Shown one piece after another: positions 35,509 to 44,132 of a stretch of 64,000 nt of DNA. Within the stretch, counting starts at the first letter, position 1; each line of letters opens with the position of its first letter. The notes under the pieces are model-generated. The model was not told the origin of the DNA. It searched no databases and worked only from the letters and a program-made list of their open reading frames with translations. A program made the translations under genes and the position numbers. This DNA comes from Zhongshania aquatica (lineage in GTDB: Bacteria; Pseudomonadota; Gammaproteobacteria; Pseudomonadales; Spongiibacteraceae): the NCBI RefSeq assembly GCF_027257955.1, contig NZ_JANZNQ010000004.1:1-64000 (forward strand), given 5' to 3'.

Positions 35509-36324
35509 GTGGTTGGTGAAAAGAGAAAAAGTGACGCTCGGGAGCCATTAGTAGAGGGAGTAAAACTTTACTATTGGCACGGTGGTTTGCTTTTGTTGGC
35601 TAAATCCTTAGTGCTGCATCGGCCGACAACATCGATTGCCGCAACCTTACGCATTGCGCTTCGTGAGCCTTATCTTATAGAGGTCGAAGGCCGACGGTTG
35701 ACCGCGCGGGCGTCAATTGTTGCACCTAAGAGTTGTCGTGCAAGTGTAGAGGCTCGCGATAGTAATATGGCGCTTTTCTATCTTCCCATAGAGCGGCCAG
35801 AGTATGGCGGTCTGCGTCGTCGTCTCGGGGCTGAGTCGGTGCTCGAACTGGACCTGGATGATTTTAGCTCCGTGTTGCCCAAGCTACAGCAGGCTTTTGA
35901 TGGAAAATTAGCTGACTCAGACGTAAAGGCCTTGGCGTATGAAACCTTGGGGATTTTAGTTGGATCGAGTACCGAGGTTGCGCCAATCGATCCGCGTATT
36001 GTGAGGTGCTGCGAGATCTTGGCCACTTTACCGTTGAACGAATTTAATGTTGACTGGATTGCGAAACAAGTTCATTTGTCACCGTCGAGGTTGCGAAGTC
36101 TCTTTAAGCAAAGCATTGGTCATTCTATTGGCGAATACGCAAGATGGTCAGCTGTGTGGCAGGCAGTCGGTCAGTACACGCAAGGCCGAAGTTTTACTGA
36201 TGTCGCAATGGACGCAGGCTTTTTTGATCTTGCCCATGTAAGCAGAACCTTCGTAGAGGTCTTTGGTATTAGCCCTACCCTAGCGGTAGATTCGGAACTT
36301 GTCGAACGTCACTACGTCCCGTGA
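35509..36324 (+). CDS. AraC-family transcriptional regulator
   Basis: This 271-residue regulator has a poorly conserved N-terminal sensing domain (about 1-160) and a C-terminal AraC/XylS DNA-binding domain with two helix-turn-helix units: VDWIAKQVHLSPSRLRSLFK and SFTDVAMDAGFFDLAHVSRT, ending FVEVFGISPTLA. The start is a GTG with GCAAAGG close upstream. It stands alone between the barrel gene and the peptidase operon on the same strand. The M28 operon 160 bp downstream is a possible target, but there is no proof. The ligand is unknown. Confidence 0.88.
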   Translation: MVGEKRKSDAREPLVEGVKLYYWHGGLLLLAKSLVLHRPTTSIAATLRIALREPYLIEVEGRRLTARASIVAPKSCRASVEARDSNMALFYLPIERPEYGGLRRRLGAESVLELDLDDFSSVLPKLQQAFDGKLADSDVKALAYETLGILVGSSTEVAPIDPRIVRCCEILATLPLNEFNVDWIAKQVHLSPSRLRSLFKQSIGHSIGEYARWSAVWQAVGQYTQGRSFTDVAMDAGFFDLAHVSRTFVEVFGISPTLAVDSELVERHYVP

Positions 36325-36482
36325 ATATTGTGAATTAAGGTATTTTTACTGTCGTCCCCGCCATATTTTATAAGACATAAACCAATAACAGTCATTTCAT
36401 ACAAGTCAGCGCTCAGCGTCTATGGAATCATGGGCACTTAGACCAATAAAAGTCGGAAATAGACCGTCTTAGGGGTAAGTAC

Positions 36483-36626
36483 ATGATGTATAGAAATAAT
36501 ACTGCAGCCATTCTTTTGGCGGTGGCTACCACACTGTCTTCTTCACATGCGCAGAGCACGTTGTTCGGTTATTCGTTGGCGGCGCAGACGGTCGCAAATT
36601 GGGTGGCGGAGCGCGTTGAAAAATGA
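36483..36626 (+). CDS. Tiny exported peptide coupled to the M28 peptidase
   Basis: This 47-codon ORF has an AGGGG ribosome-binding site 7 bases before its ATG and encodes a good signal peptide (NNTAAILLAVATTLSSSHAQ) with an expected cut after HAQ or nearby. A short mature part, STLFGYSLAAQTVANWVAER plus VEK, remains. Its TGA overlaps the next ATG (ATGA at 36623-36626), so translation is probably coupled to the peptidase gene. It is too short to match a family by eye. It may be a secreted peptide, a leader that controls translation, or the remains of a longer exported gene. Confidence 0.5.
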   Translation: MMYRNNTAAILLAVATTLSSSHAQSTLFGYSLAAQTVANWVAERVEK

Positions 36627-38146
36627 AATATTTATCCAGATTGGTCGGTGAATTGTCAGCTCGATCTGATACCACGTCAGACATGTCTTTGTTGAAACGA
36701 CGGGCTTTTTTACAGCGATCAGCGCTCGTGGCGGGCGCTGTGGCCTTACCGGTCGCCTTTGGAGGATGTAAATCCTCTAGTCAAAGTTCAACGTCTACTC
36801 CAGGTAGTAACTCTGTGGGTGGCGAACAGTCTGTGCTGTCGTCGGACCCGATGAATCCTGAGCGTCTGCACAGCTGGGTGCGTCAGCTCTGTGAGTTTCA
36901 ACCGCGCTGGGCTGGATATCCCGAAGAGCGGCGCGCTGCTGAATGGTTGGCGGCGAGGCTAAGTGAGGCAGGACTGAATACCAAAATTGAGCCCTACGAC
37001 ATGAGAAAGTGGCAGCTCGATGATTGGCGTGTGGCCTTGATACACGATACCTATGACGAGGAAATTAAAAGTTTTCCGATGTGGTCTACCAAGGGGGGAA
37101 GCGGCACCGCCGAATTGGTCGATGTTGGATTGGGCACCGAGCCTGAATTACTTGCTAGAAACATACAGGGCAAGGCCGTCGTAGTGACAGGTAAGGCTCT
37201 GCTGAATGTGTTTGCAACTTACAAGGATACCTATCGTCGCGCGGCGGAACTCGGCGCTGTTGCTATGTTTGTTACCTCAGACGCGCCAGATAACCTTATT
37301 CGGCCAACCAGCTCTGGTCAGAATAATTTAGACGATAATGAAATCCCCGCCTTTCAATTAGGTGCGCAGGACCTTGCTCGGCTGCGCGATGCTGCCCGTG
37401 ATGGTGCTTCGATCACTTGGCGACTAGATGCTGAACATGTAGATGGCACTACCCACGATGTTGTCGGCCGTTTGCCGGGTTCTGGAGCTGAAGCTGGCCC
37501 GATTATGGTTTGCGCTCACTACGATGCGTGGTTTACCGGCGCGCTAGATAACGCGACTGGCGTGGCAGGTCTTATTGGACTAGCAGAACACTTCGCGTCG
37601 TTGCCAGTACAGGATCGGCCCCACGATATGATTTTTGTCGGCGTAACGGGGCATGACGTTGGGTTTCCCTATGGAGGTGTTCATCATAGGGTGGACGCTC
37701 ATCCTGACGAAGTTACCAGCCTCGATTTATTTGTAAATTTAGATCACCTCGCCGCGAAAGGAGAGGAGCATATTTCCGGTACCGGGCTGATTGACATGCT
37801 CGGCTTGGTTGTTGAGCGACCCGGTGATGAAGAGCGTATGTTATTCACAACGGCCCACCCAGCACTGGCGCGCACCTTCCTACCTTATCTTGTTAAGTAT
37901 GGCCTTTTGGCCGGGGTATTACCGACTATACCCACTGTTAACGCTAACAGTGATTTAGAGGGTGCGATGGGCGAGATCGGTGTGCCAAGCGTTAATCTCA
38001 CCATGGCGACGCCACACTATCACACCGAGGAGGATACACCCGATCGTATTCCCGCTGAGCAGCTATCTCGCGCAGTGAGTGCCCACAGAGATTTTCTGGA
38101 GGATATGCAAGGCATGAGTCGTGGGCAAATCATGTCGCCATTGTAG
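36623..38146 (+). CDS. Tat-exported M28-type metallopeptidase lipoprotein
   Basis: This 507-residue protein has a twin-arginine signal, LLKRRAFLQRSALVAGAVAL, that ends in the lipobox FGGC, so it should be a Tat-exported lipoprotein. The body contains a PA-type inserted domain (about 170-275) and an M28 zinc-peptidase core. The core has the ligand pair in VCAHYDAWFTGALDNATGVA and later DLFVNLDHLAAKGEEH. In place of the usual Glu-Glu of M28 enzymes the sequence reads VTGHDVGFPYGG, a His-Asp variant. The final ligand may be His in TPHYHTEEDTPDRI. Translation may start at ATG 36623, coupled to the preceding mini-ORF, or at 36683, just before the Tat motif. The substrate is unknown. Confidence 0.85.
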   Translation: MKYLSRLVGELSARSDTTSDMSLLKRRAFLQRSALVAGAVALPVAFGGCKSSSQSSTSTPGSNSVGGEQSVLSSDPMNPERLHSWVRQLCEFQPRWAGYPEERRAAEWLAARLSEAGLNTKIEPYDMRKWQLDDWRVALIHDTYDEEIKSFPMWSTKGGSGTAELVDVGLGTEPELLARNIQGKAVVVTGKALLNVFATYKDTYRRAAELGAVAMFVTSDAPDNLIRPTSSGQNNLDDNEIPAFQLGAQDLARLRDAARDGASITWRLDAEHVDGTTHDVVGRLPGSGAEAGPIMVCAHYDAWFTGALDNATGVAGLIGLAEHFASLPVQDRPHDMIFVGVTGHDVGFPYGGVHHRVDAHPDEVTSLDLFVNLDHLAAKGEEHISGTGLIDMLGLVVERPGDEERMLFTTAHPALARTFLPYLVKYGLLAGVLPTIPTVNANSDLEGAMGEIGVPSVNLTMATPHYHTEEDTPDRIPAEQLSRAVSAHRDFLEDMQGMSRGQIMSPL

Positions 38147-38172
38147 TTAAACATGAGAGATATTCTGATGGA

Positions 38173-38212
38173 TTGATCCCGCTGATACTTTTCGTGGTGT
38201 CAGCGGGATCAA
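38173..38212. repeat. 13-bp perfect inverted repeat between convergent genes
   Basis: TTGATCCCGCTGA (38173-38185) is exactly inverted at 38200-38212 across a 14-base loop. It lies between the peptidase stop and the aceK stop. No T-run follows. It probably acts as a shared transcript end. A similar 12-bp stem with a 14-base loop is found on the other side of aceK. Confidence 0.75.
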
Positions 38213-38225
38213 CCTAAAAGACGTC

Positions 38226-39959
38226 TTAGATAGAGGGGCGCTGCTGAAAGCGTTGCTTCTTACGGTAAGGGAATACGTCTGCGACATAGCCGTTGCGAAT
38301 TGTTTCCTGTAATCCGCGCCAATACTCAGGGTCGTAAAGTTCACTGTGTAGCCTGTCGAAAACTTTCTTGGCGTGCTGATTGCCAGAAAAAAATAATCTA
38401 AATTCTTCTGGAAATACATCTTCCGGATTGACTTCATACCAAGGCTGGGTGGCCATGGCTTGCTCGTCATTTTTTGGTTCCGGCAAACTTCTAAAATTAC
38501 AGTCTGTGAGCGGGCATATTTCGTCGTAGTCGTAAAAAACAACGCGGCCGTGACGTGTTACCCCAAAGTTTTTAAGCAACATGTCCCCAGGGAAAATATT
38601 ACCCGCTGCAAGCTGTTTAATTGCGTTGCCATACTCACCCATTACACTTTCTAATTGTTGCTCATCACAATTTTTAAGATATAAATTTAACGGTATCATT
38701 TTGCGTTCTATGTATACGTGTTTGAGCAGCAGTGCGTTGCCGCTCACTCTTATTTTCGAGGGTGCTTCTTTCTCAAGTTCAGCAATCAATTCATCAGAAA
38801 AGCGACGGCGATCAAAGGCTAAATTATTAAATTCTTGGGTGTCAGCCATGCGGCCGCCGCGATCCCAGCGCTTTACTAGGCTATAGCACTGGCGCACATG
38901 TTCTTGGCTCATATCCTTTGGCGGCGTGAAGCGGTCTTTTATCACCTTGTATACATAGCCAAAGTCGGGGCGGGTAAACACCAGCATAACCATGCCCTTT
39001 ATACCGGGGGCGATAATATAAGGTTCTTCACTGCTGGTAGTGTCTTCAACGGCAAAACGATAGAACTCGGTTTTCCCGTGTTTGGGCATGCCGATGGCGC
39101 TATAAAGCTCGAAGATTTCCTTGTTGGGCATAAGCCGGTGTAGGAAGGCGATGTACTCTGATGGTATTGAGGTATCTACCATGAAATAGCTTCGGCTAAA
39201 GCTAAACAGAATAGAAATATCATCGGGGTCGTACAGTACGGTATCGACGAAAATGGATTTATTTTCGCTATGCAAAATAGGTAGCACAAAGGGCATATTA
39301 AAATCGCCGCTTACAATGCGACCAACGAGATAGGCCGCTTTGTTACGGAAAAATAGCGATTCCAATGTTTCGACTACGATCTCTTTACCGCTGTCGCGAA
39401 TTTTAGGAATGAACACTTGGTTGACCACGTTCATAATAAAACCGATGTCGCGTTGCTGATCTTCCCACGGAATATTAAATTCACAGTCGTCTAGCATTGA
39501 GCGAACAATATCAGAGGCGTTGTCACCGTTAAAACGATAGCGCTTAAGTATTGAATCGCTCGCTGTGGGTGGGCGCTCTTGGTTGGAGGTTAGTGCGAAG
39601 GTATGTATGTCGCGGATTTTTTCGTGATCGAAAACATGGCAGTAAATTGAATTGAAAAATGACTGGGCGATTTCATAATTGTCGTGATGCTGGATAAGCT
39701 CAGCGTATTCTTGTTTGGCAATTTCCCAATTATCCCGATCTTCTACACTGCCACCAGTGATGGTGTAGGCGGCTTCGGCAACTATGGAGCGCTTTTGTTT
39801 CCAGAGGACTAGTCGGTCGCGAATAGCTTTTTGGGCGCCATGCCAGTCTGCCGCTTCAAAGCGTGCTTGTGCACCCAATGTGATATTTTTGTATTCTGCG
39901 AAAAACGCATCAAAGCCATTTAAAATGGCCATGGCTAGCCGACGAGTATTGGTGGTCAC
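38226..39959 (-). CDS. aceK: Isocitrate dehydrogenase kinase/phosphatase AceK
   Basis: This 577-residue bifunctional enzyme phosphorylates and dephosphorylates isocitrate dehydrogenase and so diverts isocitrate to the glyoxylate shunt. Visible are the ATP-binding loop APGIKGMVMLVFTRPDFGYV and following KVIKDRF, the catalytic GNIFPGDMLLKNFGVTRHGR, and the DFG-like DYDEICPLTDCNFR. It sits in the same 9-kb region as aceA and glcB but is not in an operon with them, unlike the E. coli aceBAK order. A hairpin lies on either side. Confidence 0.97.
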   Translation of the reverse strand: MTTNTRRLAMAILNGFDAFFAEYKNITLGAQARFEAADWHGAQKAIRDRLVLWKQKRSIVAEAAYTITGGSVEDRDNWEIAKQEYAELIQHHDNYEIAQSFFNSIYCHVFDHEKIRDIHTFALTSNQERPPTASDSILKRYRFNGDNASDIVRSMLDDCEFNIPWEDQQRDIGFIMNVVNQVFIPKIRDSGKEIVVETLESLFFRNKAAYLVGRIVSGDFNMPFVLPILHSENKSIFVDTVLYDPDDISILFSFSRSYFMVDTSIPSEYIAFLHRLMPNKEIFELYSAIGMPKHGKTEFYRFAVEDTTSSEEPYIIAPGIKGMVMLVFTRPDFGYVYKVIKDRFTPPKDMSQEHVRQCYSLVKRWDRGGRMADTQEFNNLAFDRRRFSDELIAELEKEAPSKIRVSGNALLLKHVYIERKMIPLNLYLKNCDEQQLESVMGEYGNAIKQLAAGNIFPGDMLLKNFGVTRHGRVVFYDYDEICPLTDCNFRSLPEPKNDEQAMATQPWYEVNPEDVFPEEFRLFFSGNQHAKKVFDRLHSELYDPEYWRGLQETIRNGYVADVFPYRKKQRFQQRPSI

Positions 39960-40008
39960 GTTTGTGTTTAGTCCTGTTGTTACGGGTGCTGTCGAATTGA
40001 TTGCTAGC

Positions 40009-40046
40009 AGACGTGATCAGGCTAGCATGCGCCGCTGATCACGTCT
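40009..40046. repeat. 12-bp perfect inverted repeat upstream of aceK
   Basis: AGACGTGATCAG (40009-40020) is inverted at 40035-40046 with a 14-base loop. It lies 50 bp after the stop of the LLM oxidoreductase gene and 50 bp before the aceK start. Without a T-run it could be a transcript-end stem, a protein-binding site for aceK control, or both. Confidence 0.75.
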
Positions 40047-40095
40047 GTAGTGAGGGAATAATTCACGCAATAGAGCCGACACTAGCGCCGGCAAT

Positions 40096-41130
40096 TTACA
40101 AGAAGCAGTCGGCCATCACTTCCATTACTTCGGGTTGCGCGCAGTTCAGTAGCATTGAATTTATTTCACCCCGTTTTGACGCTGCCTTCCAGTCGGCGGC
40201 GCGTTCGCGAATCCGCGCTTCTGGTCCAACCAGTGCAATTTCGTCTACCAATGCATTTGGAACGGCGGCGCGAGCGTCGTCTTTCTTGCCTGCTAAATAC
40301 AAATCTTGTATTTGTTCTGCTGCATCACCGTAGCCCATGCGCGTGGCGTAGTCAGTGTAGAAGTTTTTACCTTTAGCGCCCATGCCGCCAATATAGAGTG
40401 CAAGGAAGTCTTTAATAAAGTGCCGGCAGCCGTCGATATTGTCGTCCATGATCACGCCGACAAACGGAGCAACGTCGAAGTCGGCTTTGCTGCGACCACT
40501 TTTTTCTAGTCCTTTAGTGATACTAGGTTCTAGCACTGAGTATTTTTCTGGGCTCATCCACACAGGGAAAACGCCATCGGCCACTTCCGCAGAAGCGGCA
40601 ACGCCTGCGGGTGTAATCGACGCGGTATAGATGGGGATGTTCGGGTCACCATGTAAAATAGATTTCAGGGGCTTACCAAGGCCAGTCGCACCGGGGCCTT
40701 TGTAAGGCATTTGGTACATGCCGCCGTCGAACTCTACGGGGCCTTCGCGCTCAAAAATCTTTTTCATGATTTGTATGTATTCGCGGGTGCGGGTGACGGG
40801 TTTACCGTAGGGCACGCCGTGCCATCCTTCCACCACCTGTGGGCCAGATGCGCCAAGTCCGACAATAAAACGCCCATTAGAAAGCTGGTCTAAACTCATT
40901 GCGGTCATTGCACACATAGCTGGAGTACGTGCAGGCATCTGCATAATCGCCGTGCCGACTTTAATTTTGCTTGTCTGTGCTAAGATCCATGCGGCGGTGG
41001 TGACCGCATCTGAGCCATAGGCCTCGGCCGTCCATACTGAGTCAAATCCGAGTGCTTCCGCTTGCTTAACGGTATCCATGGGCAGTGATAGTTTTGCGCC
41101 TGAATAGCCGAGTAGTAATCCTAGTTTCAT
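40096..41130 (-). CDS. LLM-class F420-type flavin-dependent oxidoreductase
   Basis: This 344-residue TIM-barrel protein belongs to the luciferase-like monooxygenase superfamily. It begins MKLGLLLGYSGAKLSLPMDT, followed by AEALGFDSVWTAEAYGSDAV, and has NGRFIVGLGASGPQVVEGWHG. These are features of the F420-dependent group (Rv3520c-like) that also occurs in marine gammaproteobacteria, where the cofactor may be FMN. The substrate is unknown. It lies upstream of aceK on the same strand and downstream of an RraA-like gene. Confidence 0.88.
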   Translation of the reverse strand: MKLGLLLGYSGAKLSLPMDTVKQAEALGFDSVWTAEAYGSDAVTTAAWILAQTSKIKVGTAIMQMPARTPAMCAMTAMSLDQLSNGRFIVGLGASGPQVVEGWHGVPYGKPVTRTREYIQIMKKIFEREGPVEFDGGMYQMPYKGPGATGLGKPLKSILHGDPNIPIYTASITPAGVAASAEVADGVFPVWMSPEKYSVLEPSITKGLEKSGRSKADFDVAPFVGVIMDDNIDGCRHFIKDFLALYIGGMGAKGKNFYTDYATRMGYGDAAEQIQDLYLAGKKDDARAAVPNALVDEIALVGPEARIRERAADWKAASKRGEINSMLLNCAQPEVMEVMADCFL

Positions 41131-41199
41131 GTGCGTATCCCGCTTTTTGTTTTATTTTGTCGTGCCTAGCTTAGATGTAGAGTAGCGCATTTACGCTGC

Positions 41200-41679
41200 C
41201 TATAATGCCTCGGACGATACGATAATCCCGCTTAGATCGGCATAGAGGTATTCTCCGGCATCAATAGTCGTGCCGCCAAATTCGAGCTGAATGTCACAGC
41301 GGCCGTCGCCGAGTTTTTCAGTTTTGCGAGGTACATTACCCAGCGCCATAATTCCAATGGGCATATCAGCGATTTCTTCAACATCTCGAAGATAACCGTA
41401 AATAACGATGCCTGCCCAGCCTTTTTCGGCAGCGGCTCTGGCAAGGTTGTCGCCCAATAGCGAGCGCCTTGGCGATGCACCGCCGTCGACGACCAGCACT
41501 CGTCCATTACCCGCTTCCTTTACCCGTTCGGCGACTTTGGAATTGTCTTCAAAACACTTGATGGTAGCAATTTGCCCGCTGAAGTTTTGCTTGCCGCCAT
41601 AGTGTCGAAATTGCCCTTCAATAACGCGAACCTTGTCGCCATGTTCATCGCAGAGATCGGGGGTGGATACAGTAGGCAT
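41200..41679 (-). CDS. rraA: RraA-family protein (RNase E inhibitor / aldolase-like)
   Basis: This 159-residue protein starts MPTVSTPDLCDEHGDKVRVI and contains NFSGQIATIKCFEDNSKV. It also has the family core VLVVDGGASPRRSLLGDNLA followed by GWAGIVIYGYLRDVEEI. The G...R-D arrangement is shared by RraA and by class-II HMG/CHA aldolases; the length and N-terminus favour the RraA branch, which binds RNase E. Related proteins outside enterobacteria may not inhibit RNase E, so the role is uncertain. It lies 70 bp before the LLM gene on the same strand. Confidence 0.9.
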   Translation of the reverse strand: MPTVSTPDLCDEHGDKVRVIEGQFRHYGGKQNFSGQIATIKCFEDNSKVAERVKEAGNGRVLVVDGGASPRRSLLGDNLARAAAEKGWAGIVIYGYLRDVEEIADMPIGIMALGNVPRKTEKLGDGRCDIQLEFGGTTIDAGEYLYADLSGIIVSSEAL

Positions 41680-41835
41680 GATTTGCTCCTGTGTTCTGGT
41701 TTGCCTTGGAAAATAGGCTTAATAGATTTGTCATTGTTTTGTATCTGACGGCTGGCGTCCAGTATCTTTGTAATAAAGGCTAATATTCTGGTCACCGTAT
41801 TCTTTAATGCACCAGTCTCAAGTTAGCTGTGATCC

Positions 41836-42399
41836 TCAGCCGGTAATGACTTCGATGCAGGCGGCGTCAATGTCCGCGTCAAAATAGGCCATACCTAATA
41901 TATTTAAATACTCTAGGCGGTTTGCCTTCATTAGGTCAATCCCAGGCATGTCGTAACCATTTTCCTGGTAAATTCCGGCCAGGAACGCCATAAATTCTTC
42001 GCCTTCTTTCAAAAGTAGCAAGCTTGCGGCACCTACGTCCGGTTTCACCTTCTTATTTAGTTCGTTTGGGAGTGTGATACCAAATACTGCGGGCTGCTCG
42101 TCGCCCTCAATGCGTACGCTGCGGTTTCGCACCGTTTGCTGTGCCCAGTAAAATGCGACTTCTTTGCTTGGTGTTAAAAACACGGGCTCAATCGATTCTG
42201 TATAGCTATTGCCGATGGTTGCCATGGTTTTTTTGGCGGCATCTTTCAGCGCTTTGTCACCTGAGCGCTTCAAGCCTTGCTGTTTGATTGAGTCGACCAG
42301 TGCAGATGAGGTGCCGTGATACCAGATGTTGCTCGCCGCAAATCCTTGGTCACTCAGCACATCTTTTGCGTCTTTAAGAAACGTAGGTGTATCAGTCAT
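41836..42399 (-). CDS. Putative ADP-ribosyltransferase-fold protein
   Basis: This 187-residue protein of unknown family has the pattern of ART-fold enzymes (PARP/KptA/DarT type). The strand-turn IWYHGTSSALVDSIKQQGLK carries the NAD-binding His-Gly-Thr, then VFLTPSKEVAFYWAQQTV looks like the second motif, and PAVFGITLPNELNKK follows as a strand. The third-position catalytic Glu is not certain; Glu-rich LLKEGEEFMAFLAG is a candidate. I start it at the ATG at 42399; a start four codons upstream is possible. It lies downstream of aceA beyond two hairpins and upstream of rraA. No partner antitoxin or macrodomain is visible. The call rests on motif shape only. Confidence 0.5.
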   Translation of the reverse strand: MTDTPTFLKDAKDVLSDQGFAASNIWYHGTSSALVDSIKQQGLKRSGDKALKDAAKKTMATIGNSYTESIEPVFLTPSKEVAFYWAQQTVRNRSVRIEGDEQPAVFGITLPNELNKKVKPDVGAASLLLLKEGEEFMAFLAGIYQENGYDMPGIDLMKANRLEYLNILGMAYFDADIDAACIEVITG

Positions 42400-42448
42400 A
42401 ATTGAAATCACTTAATCAGGTTTAGGTCGTTATCCTATTCTATTAATA

Positions 42449-42486
42449 AAAAAGGCGACACCTTTTGCAAGGGGCCGCCTTTTTTT
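42449..42486. terminator. Terminator downstream of aceA
   Basis: AAAAAAGGCG at the left and CGCCTTTTTT at the right of this interval are inverted, with an inner GAC/GGC part and a CCTTTTGCAAGG core. The A- and T-runs make it a bidirectional-type terminator between aceA and the ART-like gene. Confidence 0.85.
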
Positions 42487-42509
42487 CATCGCCAGAGTGT
42501 CTGGCGATG
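42487..42509 (-). repeat. Second hairpin between aceA and its terminator
   Basis: CATCGCCAGA (42487-42496), loop GTG, then TCTGGCGATG (42500-42509) is a perfect 10-bp stem that ends one base before the terminator stem. On the aceA transcript it lies 25 nt after the stop, just before the terminator, and may protect the mRNA 3' end. Confidence 0.75.
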
Positions 42510-42533
42510 AGGTGTGCCAAACGCTAATCCAAC

Positions 42534-44132
42534 TTAGTTGAACTGGTTAGACGTGTTTTTCGCGCCACCCGCTTTCAGTGCAAGTTCGCCGGCATAGTAT
42601 TCTTTGTGGTCGTCACCCATGTCTGAACCAGACATGTTTTGGTGCTTAACACAGGCAATACCTTGACGGATTTCTTTGCGCTGTACGCCAGCAACATAAC
42701 CCAGCATACCTTGCTCACCGAAGTACTCTTTTGCAAGGTTGTCAGTAGACAATGCTGCAGTGTGGTAAGTCGGTAGAGTGATCAAGTGGTGGAATACGTT
42801 CGCTTCGCGAGCAGTATCTGCTTGGAAAGTCTTGATACGTGCATCAGCAACAGCAGCCAATTCAGTTTCGTCGTATTCAGCTGACATTAGGTTCGCACGA
42901 TCGTAAGCAGATACGTCTTTGCCTTCAGCGGTCCAAGTGTCGAACGTTTGCTGACGGAAGTTAAGAGTCCAGTTGAAAGAAGGAGAGTTGTTGTAAACCA
43001 ACTTCGCATCTGGGTGTACTTTACGAACTTCGTCCATCATGCCTTTGATTTCGTGAACAGTCGGAACGGCAGTTTCAATCCAAAGCAGGTCAGCGCCAGC
43101 GTTGATCGCTTCGATACAGTCAAATACGCAACGCTCGTGGCCAGTGCCTTCGCGGAACTGGTACAAACCAGAAGGTAAACGCTTAGGACGAACCAGCTTG
43201 CCGTTACGGTTGAAGCAGACATCGCCTTCAGCCATGTCAGCTACGTCGATTTCTTCAACGTCTAGGAACGAGTTGTATACGTCGCCTTGGTCGCCAGGTT
43301 GTTTAACAACAGCGATTTCTTTAGTCAGGCCAGCACCTTCAGAGTCAGTACGTGCAACGATAACGCCGTTGTCGACACCCAGCTCTAAGAAAGCGTAACG
43401 CAGTGCGCGCAATTTAGTGTGGAAGTCAGCGTGCGGTACAGTAACTTTACCGTCTTGGTGACCACACTGCTTTTCGTCAGCAACTTGGTTTTCGATCTGC
43501 AAGCAGCAAGCGCCAGCTTCGATCATTTGCTTAGCCATTAGGTAAGTCGCTTCTGCATTACCGAAACCAGCGTCGATATCAGCAACAATTGGTACTACGT
43601 GAGTAACGTGGTTGTCGATTTGATCTTGGATTTTAGCTTCTTCAGCCTTGTCACCAGCTTCGCGAGCAGCGTCTAGTGCGCGGAACAAACCGCCCAATTC
43701 ACGTGCATCAGCTTGGCGTAAGAAGGTGTAAAGCTCACGTACTAGGTCAGCAACAACTGTTTTTTCGTGCATTGACTGGTCAGGCAGAGGACCGAACGAA
43801 GAGCGCAGTGCTGCAACCATCCAACCAGAAAGGTACAAGTAACGACGGTCAGTTTTGCCGTTGAAGTGTTTCTTGATAGAAATCATCTTCTGTTGACCGA
43901 TAAAGCCGTGCCAGCAACCCAGAGACTGGGTGTACTTGGTCTTGTCTTTGTCAAACGCCGCCATGTCTGCACGCATGATGTCGGCAGTGTATTTGGCGAT
44001 GTCTAAGCCAGTTTTGAATTTGTTCTGTGCACGCATGCGCGCTGCAGATTCGGGGTTGATGGCGTCCCAGCTGCTGCCAGCTTGTTCTTTCAGTGAGGCA
44101 ACTGCCTGGATGTCTGCGTCTAGAGTTGACAT
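42534..44132 (-). CDS. aceA: Isocitrate lyase
   Basis: This 532-residue enzyme cleaves isocitrate to glyoxylate and succinate. It is of the longer Pseudomonas-type (about 531 residues) rather than the 434-residue E. coli form. Visible are the N-terminal KEQAGSSWDAINPESAARM, the metal-binding VPIVADIDAGFGNAEATYLM, and the active-site loop EKQCGHQDGKV with the catalytic Cys (KKCGH in many relatives). TDSEGAGL and LVYNNSPSFNW also fit. It is divergent from glcB across a 330-bp control region, and the two enzymes form the glyoxylate shunt. Confidence 0.97.
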   Translation of the reverse strand: MSTLDADIQAVASLKEQAGSSWDAINPESAARMRAQNKFKTGLDIAKYTADIMRADMAAFDKDKTKYTQSLGCWHGFIGQQKMISIKKHFNGKTDRRYLYLSGWMVAALRSSFGPLPDQSMHEKTVVADLVRELYTFLRQADARELGGLFRALDAAREAGDKAEEAKIQDQIDNHVTHVVPIVADIDAGFGNAEATYLMAKQMIEAGACCLQIENQVADEKQCGHQDGKVTVPHADFHTKLRALRYAFLELGVDNGVIVARTDSEGAGLTKEIAVVKQPGDQGDVYNSFLDVEEIDVADMAEGDVCFNRNGKLVRPKRLPSGLYQFREGTGHERCVFDCIEAINAGADLLWIETAVPTVHEIKGMMDEVRKVHPDAKLVYNNSPSFNWTLNFRQQTFDTWTAEGKDVSAYDRANLMSAEYDETELAAVADARIKTFQADTAREANVFHHLITLPTYHTAALSTDNLAKEYFGEQGMLGYVAGVQRKEIRQGIACVKHQNMSGSDMGDDHKEYYAGELALKAGGAKNTSNQFN

